Assembly (NCBI RefSeq): GCF_030540875.1
Contig: NZ_JAUOEM010000001.1
Coordinates: 620,001 to 684,000 of the forward strand
Length of the DNA stretch: 64,000 bases
Reading direction: 5' to 3'
From: Flavivirga amylovorans
GTDB lineage: Bacteria; Bacteroidota; Bacteroidia; Flavobacteriales; Flavobacteriaceae
The position numbers and the translations under genes are program-made. A model generated the notes under the pieces. The model saw only the letters and a list, made by a program, of their open reading frames with translations, was not told where the DNA came from and made no database searches. Positions 25,896 through 35,902 of this stretch are shown here, piece by piece; position 1 is the first letter of the stretch, and every line of letters begins with the position of its first letter.

Positions 25896-28286
25896 ATGAA
25901 CCACTCAAAGTTTGTAATACTACTATATTTAGTTTTAATTAAGACATCATTAGCACAAAATGAAGATCGGAAATTTGAACATGTTAAAGGAACAGACCAA
26001 GGTTTAGAGGTATTTGTGAGCGATGGAAAGTACGATATTCAATTTTATACAAATCACATTGTAGAAACAACCTTTATTCCAAAAGGGGAAGCGGTTAAAG
26101 GAACATCCCATGCGGTTATATTAAGGCCCCAAGAAATTAATATAGTTCCTGTAATTACAAACAATGAAAGTGTTTTTTATACAAATGGTCTTGAAGTTAA
26201 GATACAGCATCAACCCTTTCAGATATTCTATTCATATAAAGGCAATTCAGTCATTTCGGAAAAAGCAGGCTATATCAAAAATGATAGTTTAGAAACCATA
26301 CAATTTAACCTTAAAAAAGATGAGGTTTTATATGGAGGTGGCGCGAGAGCTTTAGGGATGAACCGTAGAGGTAATCGTCTGCAACTTTATAATAAAGCGG
26401 ATTATGGGTATGAAATACAAAGCGAGTTGATGAATTTCACTTTACCAATCGTTATGTCCTCGAACAAATATATGGTACATTTTGATAATGCACCCATTGG
26501 ATTTTTAGACTTAGATAGTAAAAAAGACAACACACTTAATTACGAAACGGTTTCTGGACGTAAAACGTATCAGATTATCGTAGGAGACACTTGGTATGAT
26601 ATTATAAATAATTATACCAAACTTACAGGAAAACAACCCATGCTGCCTCGTTGGGCACTTGGTAATTTTTCTAGTAGATTCGGATATCATTCTCAGCAGG
26701 AAACCGAGGCGACTATTTCTAAGTTTAAAGACCATAGCGTTCCTGTAGATGCTATTATATTAGATTTGTATTGGTTTGGAAAAGAGATACAAGGTACCAT
26801 GGGGAATCTTGAAGTATTTCGAGATTCATTCCCAGATTTTGAAGGGATGGTATCTCGGTTAAAAGGCCAGGGAGTCAAGGTTATTACTATTACAGAACCG
26901 TTTGTTTTAACCACCTCAAAACGTTGGGAGGAAGCTGTAAAAGAAGATGTTTTAGCGAAAGATTCCATAGGAAATCCATACACATATGATTTTTATTTTG
27001 GTAATACAGGATTAATAGATATCTATAAACCAAAAGCAGAACAGTGGTTTTGGAATATTTATAAAGGCTTAGCAAATATGGGAATTGCTGGTATTTGGGG
27101 TGATTTAGGAGAACCAGAAGTACATCCAGAAAATTTAATTCACGAAACAGGAACTGCGGATGAGGTTCATAATATTTATGGTCATGATTGGGCACGATTA
27201 ATTCACGAAGGCTATGCACGTGATTTTCCTAATAAACGTCCGTTTATTTTAATGCGTGCGGGTTATTCCGGCTCACAACGTTATGGGCTTGTACCATGGT
27301 CTGGGGATGTTAACAGAACTTGGGGCGGACTGCAAAGCCAACCTGAGATCGCTTTACAAATGGGTATGCAAGGATTAGGATATATGCATAGTGATTTGGG
27401 CGGTTTCGCTGGTGCAAATCTAGATGATGAATTATATGTACGTTGGTTACAATATGGTGTTTTTCAACCTATTTACAGGCCTCACGCTCAAGAAGAAGTC
27501 CCAAGCGAGCCTGTTTTTAGAAGTCATAAAGCTTTGGCTTTAGCCAAAGAAGCTATCGAATTACGTTATAAACTATTACCTTATAATTATAATCTGGTTT
27601 ATCAAAACAACCAAAAAGGAATACCTTTAATGCGTCCTTTGTTTTTCGAAGAAAGTGACAATATAGCATTATATGATTATGCCGAAACGTATCTTTGGGG
27701 ACAAGATTTTTTAGTATCTCCAATACTTGAAGCTAATCGACAAGAGCAATTAGTTTATTTTCCTAAAGTATCTAATTGGTTTGATTTTTATACCGATAAA
27801 AAAATAAAAGGCGGACAAACAGTAAGTGTTAAGACTAACAAACATTCAATACCAACATTTGTTAGAGCTGGTGCTTTTATCACTATGGCAAAACCGATGC
27901 AAAGTACAGAGCTGTATGATGCCAATAGTTTGGAAACCCATTATTATCATGATACTTCCGTTAAGAGAAGTAAACGATACATCTATAATGATGATGGTAA
28001 GACAGCTAATGCTTTTGAAAAAGAATGTTATGAATTATTAGAGCTTAAAGCAGAACAAAAGAAGGCTTATTTGAAAATCGAATTTAAAGCGGAAACAGGA
28101 ACTAAATACGAAACCTCAATTAAGCAAATTGAGTTAATAATTCATAATATAGAAGAGGCTCCAAAACGAATTAAAGTCAATGGTAAAAAAGCACTTGGAA
28201 ATTGGAGCGTTGATACTAAAATACTGTCTATCCCGGTCATTTGGAATACTTCAGAAGAAAAAGAAATAAAGATTAAATTAAAATAA
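25896..28286 (+). CDS. GH31 alpha-glucosidase
   Basis: 796 residues with a signal peptide (to about residue 21, SLAQ) and no lipobox, so periplasmic. GH31 landmarks: N-terminal beta-sandwich (EVLYGGGARALGMNRRG), nucleophile D403 in GIWGDLGEPE, acid/base D471 in PWSGDVNRTWGG, and the block MGMQGLGYMHSDLGGF. It removes glucose from the non-reducing ends of maltooligosaccharides. Its ATG directly follows the stop codon of the preceding GH13 gene. It appears to take the place that GH97 SusB has in the classic Bacteroides sus locus. Confidence 0.93.
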   Translation: MNHSKFVILLYLVLIKTSLAQNEDRKFEHVKGTDQGLEVFVSDGKYDIQFYTNHIVETTFIPKGEAVKGTSHAVILRPQEINIVPVITNNESVFYTNGLEVKIQHQPFQIFYSYKGNSVISEKAGYIKNDSLETIQFNLKKDEVLYGGGARALGMNRRGNRLQLYNKADYGYEIQSELMNFTLPIVMSSNKYMVHFDNAPIGFLDLDSKKDNTLNYETVSGRKTYQIIVGDTWYDIINNYTKLTGKQPMLPRWALGNFSSRFGYHSQQETEATISKFKDHSVPVDAIILDLYWFGKEIQGTMGNLEVFRDSFPDFEGMVSRLKGQGVKVITITEPFVLTTSKRWEEAVKEDVLAKDSIGNPYTYDFYFGNTGLIDIYKPKAEQWFWNIYKGLANMGIAGIWGDLGEPEVHPENLIHETGTADEVHNIYGHDWARLIHEGYARDFPNKRPFILMRAGYSGSQRYGLVPWSGDVNRTWGGLQSQPEIALQMGMQGLGYMHSDLGGFAGANLDDELYVRWLQYGVFQPIYRPHAQEEVPSEPVFRSHKALALAKEAIELRYKLLPYNYNLVYQNNQKGIPLMRPLFFEESDNIALYDYAETYLWGQDFLVSPILEANRQEQLVYFPKVSNWFDFYTDKKIKGGQTVSVKTNKHSIPTFVRAGAFITMAKPMQSTELYDANSLETHYYHDTSVKRSKRYIYNDDGKTANAFEKECYELLELKAEQKKAYLKIEFKAETGTKYETSIKQIELIIHNIEEAPKRIKVNGKKALGNWSVDTKILSIPVIWNTSEEKEIKIKLK

Positions 28287-28291
28287 TAAAA

Positions 28292-29752
28292 ATGAAAAAA
28301 TCGATCATATGTTTAATAGTTGTCTTTGTTGTTTATGCATGTAAAAACGAAAAAACGACAGAATCAAAATCAAATACTGAGGCATCAACAACAGAAATAG
28401 TAAACGAATCACAGGAAATAGAGCCGTTGGTTGAAATAAAACCAATAACTAACGATATTTTAGAAACTGCTATTATTTATGAAGCTAATATTCGTCAGTA
28501 CTCCCCAGAAGGTACTTTTAAAGCATTCACTAAGGATATTCCAGAGCTAAAACAATTAGGGGTAAAAGTTATTTGGCTCATGCCAGTGTTTCCTATTTCT
28601 GAAACCAAGAGAAAGGCGACAGGAGGTGAATTTGCTAATTTAATTAAAGATGAAGCAGAACGCGCTAAGATGTTAGGGAGTTATTATGCCGTTACCGATT
28701 TTGCAAAAATTAACCCAGAGTTTGGCACTATTAATGATTTTAGAGCCTTGGTAAACGAAGCACATAAAAATGGTATTTATGTGATTTTAGATTGGGTGCC
28801 TAATCATACCGGTTGGGATCATATATGGCTAAAAAATAATCCAGACTATTACACACAAAATGATCAAGGAGAGATTGTACATCCAGAAGAAACAGATTGG
28901 ACGGATGTTGCCGATTTAAATTATGATAATAAAGAGATGCGTAAGGAGATGATAGCCGATATGAGTTATTGGATTACAGAAGAAGGCGTTGATGGGTTTA
29001 GATGTGATGTAGCTGGTTCGGTACCAACAGATTTTTGGAAGGAAGCCATACCACAATTGCGTGCAAAAAAAGATATTTTTATGCTAGCAGAAGCTTGGGA
29101 ACCAGAACTCTTAAAAGCTGATTTATTTGATATGGCTTATGGTTGGGATGGACATCATTTATTAAATGATATGGCAAAAGAAGAGAAGTCTTTAATAGAC
29201 TGGGATAAATATGCAACAAAGGTTGTGGCAGATTATGAAAAAGATGATATTCTTATGAATTTTGTTACTAACCATGATGAAAATTCGTGGAATGGTACTA
29301 TACAAGAGCGTATGGGTGATGCTTCAGAGCTTATGACAGTATTTAGTTATATGATTCCAGGAATGCCATTAATTTATTCTGGGCAAGAATATAATTTAAA
29401 CCATCGCTTGAAATTTTTTGAAAAAGATTCCATTCCAAAAACCAAAGGCAGTATGTGGGATGTTTTAAAAAAGCTAGGAACACTTAAAAGTACAAATGCA
29501 GCCTTAAATGGAGGTAAGGAAAGTGCTTCATACCTTATTTTTGAAACAAATAATAAGCATGTTTTAAAATATACCAGAAGTAAAAATGGTGAAAAAATAA
29601 CCTTTATAGGAAACTTTTCTAGTAAGCCACAAGCTTTTAAAATGACTACAACTGGCACTTTTTTAGATTATATGGCGAATAAAGAAATTCTTTTTAACAA
29701 TGAAACTGTTACATTGGAACCTTGGGCTTATAAAATTCTAACTGATTTATAG
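28292..29752 (+). CDS. GH13 alpha-amylase-family lipoprotein
   Basis: 486 residues, lipobox VVYAC (C17), then a Glu/Ser/Thr-rich linker to about residue 60. Compact GH13 barrel: region I LDWVPNHTG, nucleophile D239 in GFRCDVAG, acid E267 in MLAEAWE, D329 in VTNHDENSW. It is shorter than the 648-residue enzyme upstream and lacks the cyclomaltodextrinase N-domain, so the cleavage preference probably differs. Five bases separate it from the GH31 gene, and the next GH13 gene starts right after its stop. Confidence 0.9.
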   Translation: MKKSIICLIVVFVVYACKNEKTTESKSNTEASTTEIVNESQEIEPLVEIKPITNDILETAIIYEANIRQYSPEGTFKAFTKDIPELKQLGVKVIWLMPVFPISETKRKATGGEFANLIKDEAERAKMLGSYYAVTDFAKINPEFGTINDFRALVNEAHKNGIYVILDWVPNHTGWDHIWLKNNPDYYTQNDQGEIVHPEETDWTDVADLNYDNKEMRKEMIADMSYWITEEGVDGFRCDVAGSVPTDFWKEAIPQLRAKKDIFMLAEAWEPELLKADLFDMAYGWDGHHLLNDMAKEEKSLIDWDKYATKVVADYEKDDILMNFVTNHDENSWNGTIQERMGDASELMTVFSYMIPGMPLIYSGQEYNLNHRLKFFEKDSIPKTKGSMWDVLKKLGTLKSTNAALNGGKESASYLIFETNNKHVLKYTRSKNGEKITFIGNFSSKPQAFKMTTTGTFLDYMANKEILFNNETVTLEPWAYKILTDL

Positions 29753-31414
29753 ATGAAGTATTTTTTATTAATAATATGCTGCTTTGTTGCTCTTAATTCA
29801 TGCAATACACGTACAAATGATACAGTTACAACTAGTAAAGAAATACCATTTGCATGGGAGGCTGCAAATCTTTATTTTTTACTAACAGACCGCTTTTACA
29901 ATGGAGACACCTCTAACGATATCAATTTTAATAGAACAGAGACATCGGGGAAATTACGTGGCTTTAAAGGAGGAGATATAAAAGGTATTACTCAAAAAAT
30001 AGTATCTGGTTATTTTACTGATTTAGGAATCAATGCTATTTGGCTAACGCCTATAGTTGAACAAATTCACGGAGGAACGGATGAAGGTACTGGACTAAGC
30101 TATGGCTTTCATGGATATTGGGCTAAAGATTGGACAGCATTAGACCCAAATTTTGGAACCAAAGAAGATTTGCTTGAATTAGTTAATACAGCACATAAAA
30201 AAGGTATTAGAATTATTTTAGATGCAGTCATAAATCATACAGGCCCAGTTACAGATAAAGACCCTGCTTGGTCTGATGATTGGGTTAGAATAGAGCCTAA
30301 ATGTGACCATAAAACATACGATTCTACCATTACTTGTACACTTGTTGAAAATCTTCCTGATATAAAAACAGAAACTAATGAATCTGTTAATTTGCCAGTT
30401 CAACTTATAGAAAAATGGAAAAAAGAAGGGCGTTATGAACAAGAAATTGCCGAATTAAATGATTTTTTTAATAGAACGGGATACCCTAGGGCACCCAGGT
30501 TTTACATTATAAAATGGTTAACCGATTATATTACCGAATTCGGAATTGATGGTTACCGCTGCGATACTGTAAAACATACAGAAGAATTTGTATGGCAAGA
30601 GTTTAAAACTGAGTGTGATTATGCTTTTGAAAAATGGAAAAAAGACAATCCTAAAAAAGTATTAGATGACAACAATTTTTATTTAGTAGGAGAAATTTAT
30701 AATTACGGAATAAGCACAGGGCAATATTTTGATTTTGGAGACAAAAAAGTTAATTATTTTGATAAAGCATTTCAAAGTTTAATCAATTTTCAATTTAAAT
30801 GGCATGCTGCCCAGCAAGACTATGAAAGCCTTTTTAGTAGTTATTCAAATTATTTAACTACAGATTTAAAAGGTTATGGTACGTTAAACTATGTCTCATC
30901 ACACGACGATAGCAAACCTTACGATGCATCACGCGAAAAACCTTTTATGGCAGCAACAAGACTATTGCTTTCACCAGGAACTTCTCAGGTTTACTATGGA
31001 GATGAATCGGCACGTTCTTTAGTTATTGAAGGTACAGAAGGCGATGCTACTTTGCGTTCTTTTATGAATTGGGATGCTATTAAAAATGACCCTAAAACTA
31101 AAAAAGTATTGTTACATTGGCAGAAACTAGGGCAATTTAGAGCAAATCACCCAGCAGTAGGTGCAGGAACTCATCAAATGATCACCCAAGAACCTTATTT
31201 GTTTTATAGAAGTTTTTCAAAAGACAATTATAAAGATCTTGTTGTTATAGGATTAGATTTACCTAAAGGAAAAAAAGCACTTGATGTATCAAAAATATTT
31301 AAAAATAATGAGAAGATTTTTGATGCATATTCTCAACAGAATGTTGTAGTTAAAAATGGAAAAGTGATTATTGATTCCGAATTTAGCATTGTTTTGTTAG
31401 AAAGAAGCAACTAA
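29753..31414 (+). CDS. GH13 alpha-amylase lipoprotein
   Basis: 553 residues, lipobox ALNSC (C17). GH13 motifs: YFLLTDRFYNGD, DAVINHTG, nucleophile D271 in GYRCDTVKH, acid E314 in LVGEIYN, D385 in SSHDDSK. A Ca-binding-type insertion around residues 160-235 contains the cysteines in EPKCDHKTYDSTITC. Last gene of the plus-strand operon. With the two upstream GH13 enzymes and GH31 it would convert imported maltodextrins to maltose and glucose in the periplasm. Confidence 0.9.
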   Translation: MKYFLLIICCFVALNSCNTRTNDTVTTSKEIPFAWEAANLYFLLTDRFYNGDTSNDINFNRTETSGKLRGFKGGDIKGITQKIVSGYFTDLGINAIWLTPIVEQIHGGTDEGTGLSYGFHGYWAKDWTALDPNFGTKEDLLELVNTAHKKGIRIILDAVINHTGPVTDKDPAWSDDWVRIEPKCDHKTYDSTITCTLVENLPDIKTETNESVNLPVQLIEKWKKEGRYEQEIAELNDFFNRTGYPRAPRFYIIKWLTDYITEFGIDGYRCDTVKHTEEFVWQEFKTECDYAFEKWKKDNPKKVLDDNNFYLVGEIYNYGISTGQYFDFGDKKVNYFDKAFQSLINFQFKWHAAQQDYESLFSSYSNYLTTDLKGYGTLNYVSSHDDSKPYDASREKPFMAATRLLLSPGTSQVYYGDESARSLVIEGTEGDATLRSFMNWDAIKNDPKTKKVLLHWQKLGQFRANHPAVGAGTHQMITQEPYLFYRSFSKDNYKDLVVIGLDLPKGKKALDVSKIFKNNEKIFDAYSQQNVVVKNGKVIIDSEFSIVLLERSN

Positions 31415-31474
31415 CTATTTATCTGTAAAATTTCAGAAAAGAAAAGAGGGATAAAAAGATAGATTAAAATTGAA

Positions 31475-31547
31475 TGTCCGGTTGAGCGCAGTCGAAACCT
31501 TCATGTTTAATGAGGTGTTTTAGTTCTCGACTGCGCTCGAACGGACA
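31475..31547. repeat. REP-like inverted repeat / bidirectional terminator
   Basis: TGTCCGGTTGAGCGCAGTCGA (31475-31495) faces TCGACTGCGCTCGAACGGACA (31527-31547) with a 31-nt loop. The GAGCGCAGTCGA core is much more GC-rich than its surroundings. It lies between two convergent genes. Elements with this core are scattered in Flavobacteriia genomes; here it may end both transcripts. Confidence 0.7.
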
Positions 31548-31592
31548 AAAATGGCACTTTATAATACTCTTTTGGTTGGCGATTAAGTCAAT

Positions 31593-32321
31593 TTATCGTT
31601 TTCTTACACTACCAGAAGAACTATCACTTGCATCAACTTTTTCTGGGTTTCCATAATACTTTATGTCACCACCACTCGTTGCTTTTGCTGTAAGTTCTTT
31701 TGATGTGTTTACTGTAATATCTGCACCACTTGTTGCTTTTACGTGACTAGATTCAGCAATTAAGTCTGCAGCTTTAATATCACTGCCACTAGTGGCTTCT
31801 GCAATAAGTTTTGTTGTTTTTCCAGATAATCGTAAATCACTACCACTAGTAGATTTACAATTTAATACAGAGGTATCTACTTCAAGTTTCATATCGCTAC
31901 CACTTGTTGTTTTAAGTTCTAAATTTTCAGTAGTTATAACATTTGTTGCATATACATCACTTCCGCTAGTAGATATAATACTTGAAATATCTTTAAAGCT
32001 TACTTTAATTTTTTTTGACGTAGCCCTACCTATATTTTCTCTAGTATGTATTTTTAATGTGCCATCTATTACTTCTACTATAATAATACCTTGTAGATTT
32101 TCATCAGCTTCAACGAAGATACTTTCGTCATTGCTTTGTGTTAAATAGACATCTAAACCTTCAGTGGCTTTAATCGTTGAAAATGCTTCATTGATTGTTC
32201 TTTCTTCAGTTATTACCTTTCCATTTCCACTAACTCCGGGATTAAAATTCATATCGAAGTTGCATGAAAAAAGCATTAAACTTAAAATGGTCGCTAGAAT
32301 AAACTTAATTAATGTTGTCAT
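31593..32321 (-). CDS. Head-GIN domain (DUF2807) lipoprotein
   Basis: 242 residues with lipobox LMLFSC (C20). The mature protein is a beta-solenoid: the unit TSGSD (or TSGAD, TSGGD) recurs six times at roughly 18-20-residue steps between about residues 115 and 228, which is typical of the GIN domain. An auto-adhesin-like or envelope role is proposed for the family, and the function is not settled. It follows the PspC gene on the same strand (70-bp gap), so the two may be cotranscribed with PadR. Confidence 0.87.
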   Translation of the reverse strand: MTTLIKFILATILSLMLFSCNFDMNFNPGVSGNGKVITEERTINEAFSTIKATEGLDVYLTQSNDESIFVEADENLQGIIIVEVIDGTLKIHTRENIGRATSKKIKVSFKDISSIISTSGSDVYATNVITTENLELKTTSGSDMKLEVDTSVLNCKSTSGSDLRLSGKTTKLIAEATSGSDIKAADLIAESSHVKATSGADITVNTSKELTAKATSGGDIKYYGNPEKVDASDSSSGSVRKR

Positions 32322-32391
32322 AATTGTTCGTTTTTTGATGGATGTTTTTTTTGTTATTCAAATATTAGATTAAAAAATATTGATTAGTATT

Positions 32392-34257
32392 TTAAATGTC
32401 TGAATTGTTTGTTTTTACTGATGAATTGTCGTTGTCTTTTGATTTTATATTGATACCGTCTGAATTTATTTTAACTTCAACGGCTTCGTCTTCTCCCGAA
32501 ATACCTTTCGCATTTACTTTTATATTAACGTCTTCATCTTTTATCTCTAAGCCATTACTATCTATTTTAACGCTAGATTCATCATCATGAATATCAATGT
32601 TTATTTTGCTAGACTCTTCAACAGGACAATTCAAACATGTAATACCGCCATCCGTGATTTGTAAATAATGATTTGTATCTCCTGGAGTTACAATATTTCC
32701 ATTATGGTTCCAATGATTTAAAAACGATCTTGTAGTACTTTCAAAATAAACAACACTTCCTACCGGTAAATAAAGAAAAACAACGACCTCTTGATCACTA
32801 AATTTATTTTCAACAGGAGTCGTTAAATAAGAATCTAAAAATAGCTCATTGCCATTAAAGGTATAGTTGTAATTTATGTTTTTAGCACGCTCAATTGCTT
32901 TTTCGTAATGACTACCATCTGCGCTTTTATCTATACTTATTTTGGCTAAAGAATCGGTAGTAGGTTTAACGATGATTCTAATGTCAGACCTATAAATAGT
33001 TTTTTCTCCATTTTCGTTATTTAATACTTTAAATGAACTGTTTCTATAATGTCTGTTTATCATATATAAATCACTATCTACCATCTTAACTTTTAGTGTG
33101 TCATTTGCAGTGATATTTAATTCTTGTTTTACAATAACACTTTCGTCAATAGTATGCTCACTCGCTTGTCTTATGCCTATAACAACTAATCCAATAATAG
33201 ATATTAACCACAACCCTAGTAAAGTAAATTTAGCAACGTTACCAATTGATTTTAGGTTGTTTACAAGTATTTTTAATCCTAAATAGAATAGAAAAAAGAA
33301 AGGAATTCCAACAGTAAACAAGGTAAACAAAGATACTAGCCATACAGGGGTATTTCCAGCATTTACGACGTCTACAAGGTCAAGACCTGGTATATGGATA
33401 AAATTTACAACACCTATGGAGAATAAAGCAATTATTAAAAATATGATGGTTATTGCTCCCGTTAAAATTAGCAGAATCCCAATAAATTTAGCAAATACCT
33501 TAAAGAAAAACATAATGACTTCTCCAAGTGTATCAAAAAAGGTTTTAGAGCTGGATTTTATCTTGTTTCCTTGCTTTGTGAAATCTACACTTTTGGCAGC
33601 ATTCGAAACTGAATCTGAAACGTTTTTTGCAGCAGCACCCACCGAATCTGTAACATTTTTAGCAACATCTGTTACGTTTTCAAAACCGTCTTTAATTTTT
33701 TTTTCAATGTTACTAATGTTAACAGGCTCTCCCGTCATCATTATTTTTTCCGCGGTTGTTTTTGCCTCAGGAACTAAAATCCAAAGTAAAATATAAAGTA
33801 AAATACCTGTCCCTGCGGCACTAAATAGTATGATCCAAGCCAAACGAACCCAAATAGCATCAAAACCAAAGTAATGTGCTAATCCAGAAGATACCCCACT
33901 AATATAAGAATTGTCCGTATCTCTAAATAGTTTTTTAGATGGAGACGTTTTACGATTATAAGTGGTTTGAGGTTCATCTTCAAAGATCTCATCATCAACC
34001 AAATAATCTTCTGGTTGTCCCATGATTGAAATGACTTCATCGACTTCCTTTACACGTATCACTTCTTTATTATTTTGTACACGTTCACTAAAAAGTTCTG
34101 CAATACGTGCCTCAATATCTGATATGATCTCAGAACGACCTTGAGAATCTGTAAATGAACGTTTTATAGCCTCAAGATAGCGTTGTAATTTTAAGTATGC
34201 ATCTTCATCGATATGAAAAAATATACCTGCTAAATTTATGTTGACAGTTTTATTCAT
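32392..34257 (-). CDS. PspC-domain envelope-stress membrane protein
   Basis: 621 residues. The N-terminal cytoplasmic part (1-100) holds a DUF1700-like helical segment. The PspC domain lies at about 109-166 (SYISGVSSGLAHYFGFDAIW, then LLYILLWILVPEAK). Further transmembrane helices fall at about 240-375, then a periplasmic beta-rich domain ends in a charged Asp/Lys/Ser tail. The start codon overlaps the PadR stop by 4 bp. PadR-PspC-GIN is a recurrent Bacteroidota gene set thought to respond to envelope stress. Confidence 0.87.
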   Translation of the reverse strand: MNKTVNINLAGIFFHIDEDAYLKLQRYLEAIKRSFTDSQGRSEIISDIEARIAELFSERVQNNKEVIRVKEVDEVISIMGQPEDYLVDDEIFEDEPQTTYNRKTSPSKKLFRDTDNSYISGVSSGLAHYFGFDAIWVRLAWIILFSAAGTGILLYILLWILVPEAKTTAEKIMMTGEPVNISNIEKKIKDGFENVTDVAKNVTDSVGAAAKNVSDSVSNAAKSVDFTKQGNKIKSSSKTFFDTLGEVIMFFFKVFAKFIGILLILTGAITIIFLIIALFSIGVVNFIHIPGLDLVDVVNAGNTPVWLVSLFTLFTVGIPFFFLFYLGLKILVNNLKSIGNVAKFTLLGLWLISIIGLVVIGIRQASEHTIDESVIVKQELNITANDTLKVKMVDSDLYMINRHYRNSSFKVLNNENGEKTIYRSDIRIIVKPTTDSLAKISIDKSADGSHYEKAIERAKNINYNYTFNGNELFLDSYLTTPVENKFSDQEVVVFLYLPVGSVVYFESTTRSFLNHWNHNGNIVTPGDTNHYLQITDGGITCLNCPVEESSKINIDIHDDESSVKIDSNGLEIKDEDVNIKVNAKGISGEDEAVEVKINSDGINIKSKDNDNSSVKTNNSDI

Positions 34258-34595
34258 TTTTTTGTTGTTTTTTGGCTTGTTACTATGTTTACTGCGTTTT
34301 GTAATTCACTCCAAGTAGTATTTAATTCTTTAAGAAACAGTTTCCCCGTTTCTGTTAATCCATAATATTTCCTTGGCGGTCCAGATGTAGACTCTTCCCA
34401 TCTGTAGTTTAAAAGTCCTGCATTTTTGAGCCGGGTTAGTAAAGGGTAAATAGTGCCTTCTACTACAAGCAGCTTAGCGTCCTTAAGGGTACCTAAAATT
34501 TCTGCTACATAGGCATCGTCGTCTTTTAAGACAGAAAGTATGCAAAATTCTAGCACACCTTTACGCATTTGTGCTTTTGTGTTTTCTATCTTCAT
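34254..34595 (-). CDS. PadR-family transcriptional regulator
   Basis: 113 residues with the PadR winged helix: ENTKAQMRKGVLEFCILSVL, the helix AYVAEILGTL, GTIYPLLTRLKNAGLLNYRW and the wing SGPPRKYYGLTETG. It represses its own operon in most studied cases. It is the first gene of the PadR-PspC unit, overlapping the next gene by ATGA. The DUF4870 gene upstream has its own promoter. Confidence 0.92.
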   Translation of the reverse strand: MKIENTKAQMRKGVLEFCILSVLKDDDAYVAEILGTLKDAKLLVVEGTIYPLLTRLKNAGLLNYRWEESTSGPPRKYYGLTETGKLFLKELNTTWSELQNAVNIVTSQKTTKK

Positions 34596-34665
34596 ATTCT
34601 AAAGCGTTTTAATATTATGAAACTGTTCATTTTTTGATTGATTATGATTGATTGTATTGATGAAA

Positions 34666-35112
34666 TTATTTTAAAAAATTGATGGTTAATGGATATTTGT
34701 ATAGTTCGCCATCTCTAGCTTTTAAGCTTGCATTGATTATAAAAACAAGTTCTAGGATGAAACCTAAGATTGCTAAAACGCCTAAACCACCACCAATATA
34801 AAGTAGAGGAGAAGGTTTGCCCATATTGATATGGAAATCATGAAATCCATGAAAATCTATAAAATCGATACCATTAAATATTTTAAAAATAAAAAAAGGA
34901 ATGGTTAAGGTCCCTAAAATAAATGCATATAGTAAGATACTAATTTGAAAATTAATAGCTTGTTTTCCGTGTGCATCTACAAAATCTGATTTATCTTTAT
35001 TGGTAACCCAAAGAATAATTGGCCCAATAAAATTTCCAAATGGAATTATAAATCTACTAAAGGTAGATAAATGAATAAATGTAGCGATGTTTTTTTGATG
35101 ATTGTCTAACAT
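34666..35112 (-). CDS. DUF4870-domain membrane protein
   Basis: 148 residues with three to four hydrophobic helices and the family pattern: FIHLSTFSRFIIPFGNFIGP near residues 12-31, then DFVDAHGKQAINFQISILL near 46-64. This is the Tic20-like DUF4870 fold. Inner-membrane protein of unknown function. It precedes the PadR-PspC unit on the same strand (70-bp gap), and a consensus -7 element lies 30 bp upstream. Confidence 0.85.
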   Translation of the reverse strand: MLDNHQKNIATFIHLSTFSRFIIPFGNFIGPIILWVTNKDKSDFVDAHGKQAINFQISILLYAFILGTLTIPFFIFKIFNGIDFIDFHGFHDFHINMGKPSPLLYIGGGLGVLAILGFILELVFIINASLKARDGELYKYPLTINFLK

Positions 35113-35141
35113 GATTTTAAAACGTATAATAGTTTCTTATA

Positions 35142-35149
35142 CAAATATA
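35142..35149 (-). promoter_or_regulatory. Promoter -7 element of the DUF4870 gene
   Basis: CAAATATA on the plus strand reads TATATTTG on the minus strand, an exact TAnnTTTG match 30 bp before the DUF4870 start codon. Confidence 0.5.
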
Positions 35150-35257
35150 TGTCTAAAAGAAGGTATTATGTTACGCATAGTACTTAAATTTAACATAATA
35201 TTAACATTTAAGAATCACTAATAATTTTATAACTTAGTAAAAAAATAAACTCTTAAT

Positions 35258-35719
35258 ATGAATGTAACACCCAGAAAATTAAACACTTTCACGATTTTTA
35301 AATTACCTGCTGCATATTTCTGTGGAGTTAGAACAAAATATATAGATAAAGCAAAATGTATTGTAACAGTTAAGCATAAATGGATAAATCAGAACCCATT
35401 TAAATCCATGTTTTGGGCAGTGCAAGGTATGGCAGCAGAGTTTTCAACAGGGGCTTTAATGATTACTAAAATTAAAGAATCTGGAAAACGTATTTCAATG
35501 TTAGTGACCTCAAATAATGCCACATTTACTAAAAAGGCAACAGGCAGAATCACATTTACTTGTAATGATGGAGTTCTTATGGATAATGCTATTAAAAAAG
35601 CAATAGAAACAGGTGAGGGACAAACCATTTGGGTAAAATCTATTGGTATAAATGAAGAAGGTATTGAAGTTTCTACCTTTAATTTTGAGTGGAGTGTTAA
35701 GGTGAAGGAGTCGTTTTAG
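35258..35719 (+). CDS. DUF4442 hotdog-fold (thioesterase-like) protein
   Basis: 153 residues, cytoplasmic. The pattern PAAYFCGVRTKYIDKAKCIV, KHKWINQNPFKSMFWAVQGM and AAEFSTGALM matches DUF4442, a hotdog-fold family related to acyl-CoA thioesterases. The helix MFWAVQGMAAEFSTG carries the polar residues usually found at the active site. It is alone between divergent and downstream genes, and the substrate is unknown. Confidence 0.8.
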   Translation: MNVTPRKLNTFTIFKLPAAYFCGVRTKYIDKAKCIVTVKHKWINQNPFKSMFWAVQGMAAEFSTGALMITKIKESGKRISMLVTSNNATFTKKATGRITFTCNDGVLMDNAIKKAIETGEGQTIWVKSIGINEEGIEVSTFNFEWSVKVKESF

Positions 35720-35902
35720 TAAGCAGTGTTCAGTAAGCATAGTTCAGCTAACAGTATTTAGGACGTTGTTTTCTCTGTGAGTCTCAGTGAAAACTTCGAG
35801 GAACTCTGCGAAATAGCAAATTGTGCTTATTGGAATTTCATAAATTTTGTAACAAATCTTTTAACAAGTCAACTTATAACCGAATTAATTAAAAATAAAA
35901 AA

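Noticed and set aside
35777-35902. Forty-two extra N-terminal codons for the AIM24-family gene
   Set aside because: The added residues do not resemble the family start, and the ATG at 35903 gives the normal N-terminus [12 protein letters not shown].
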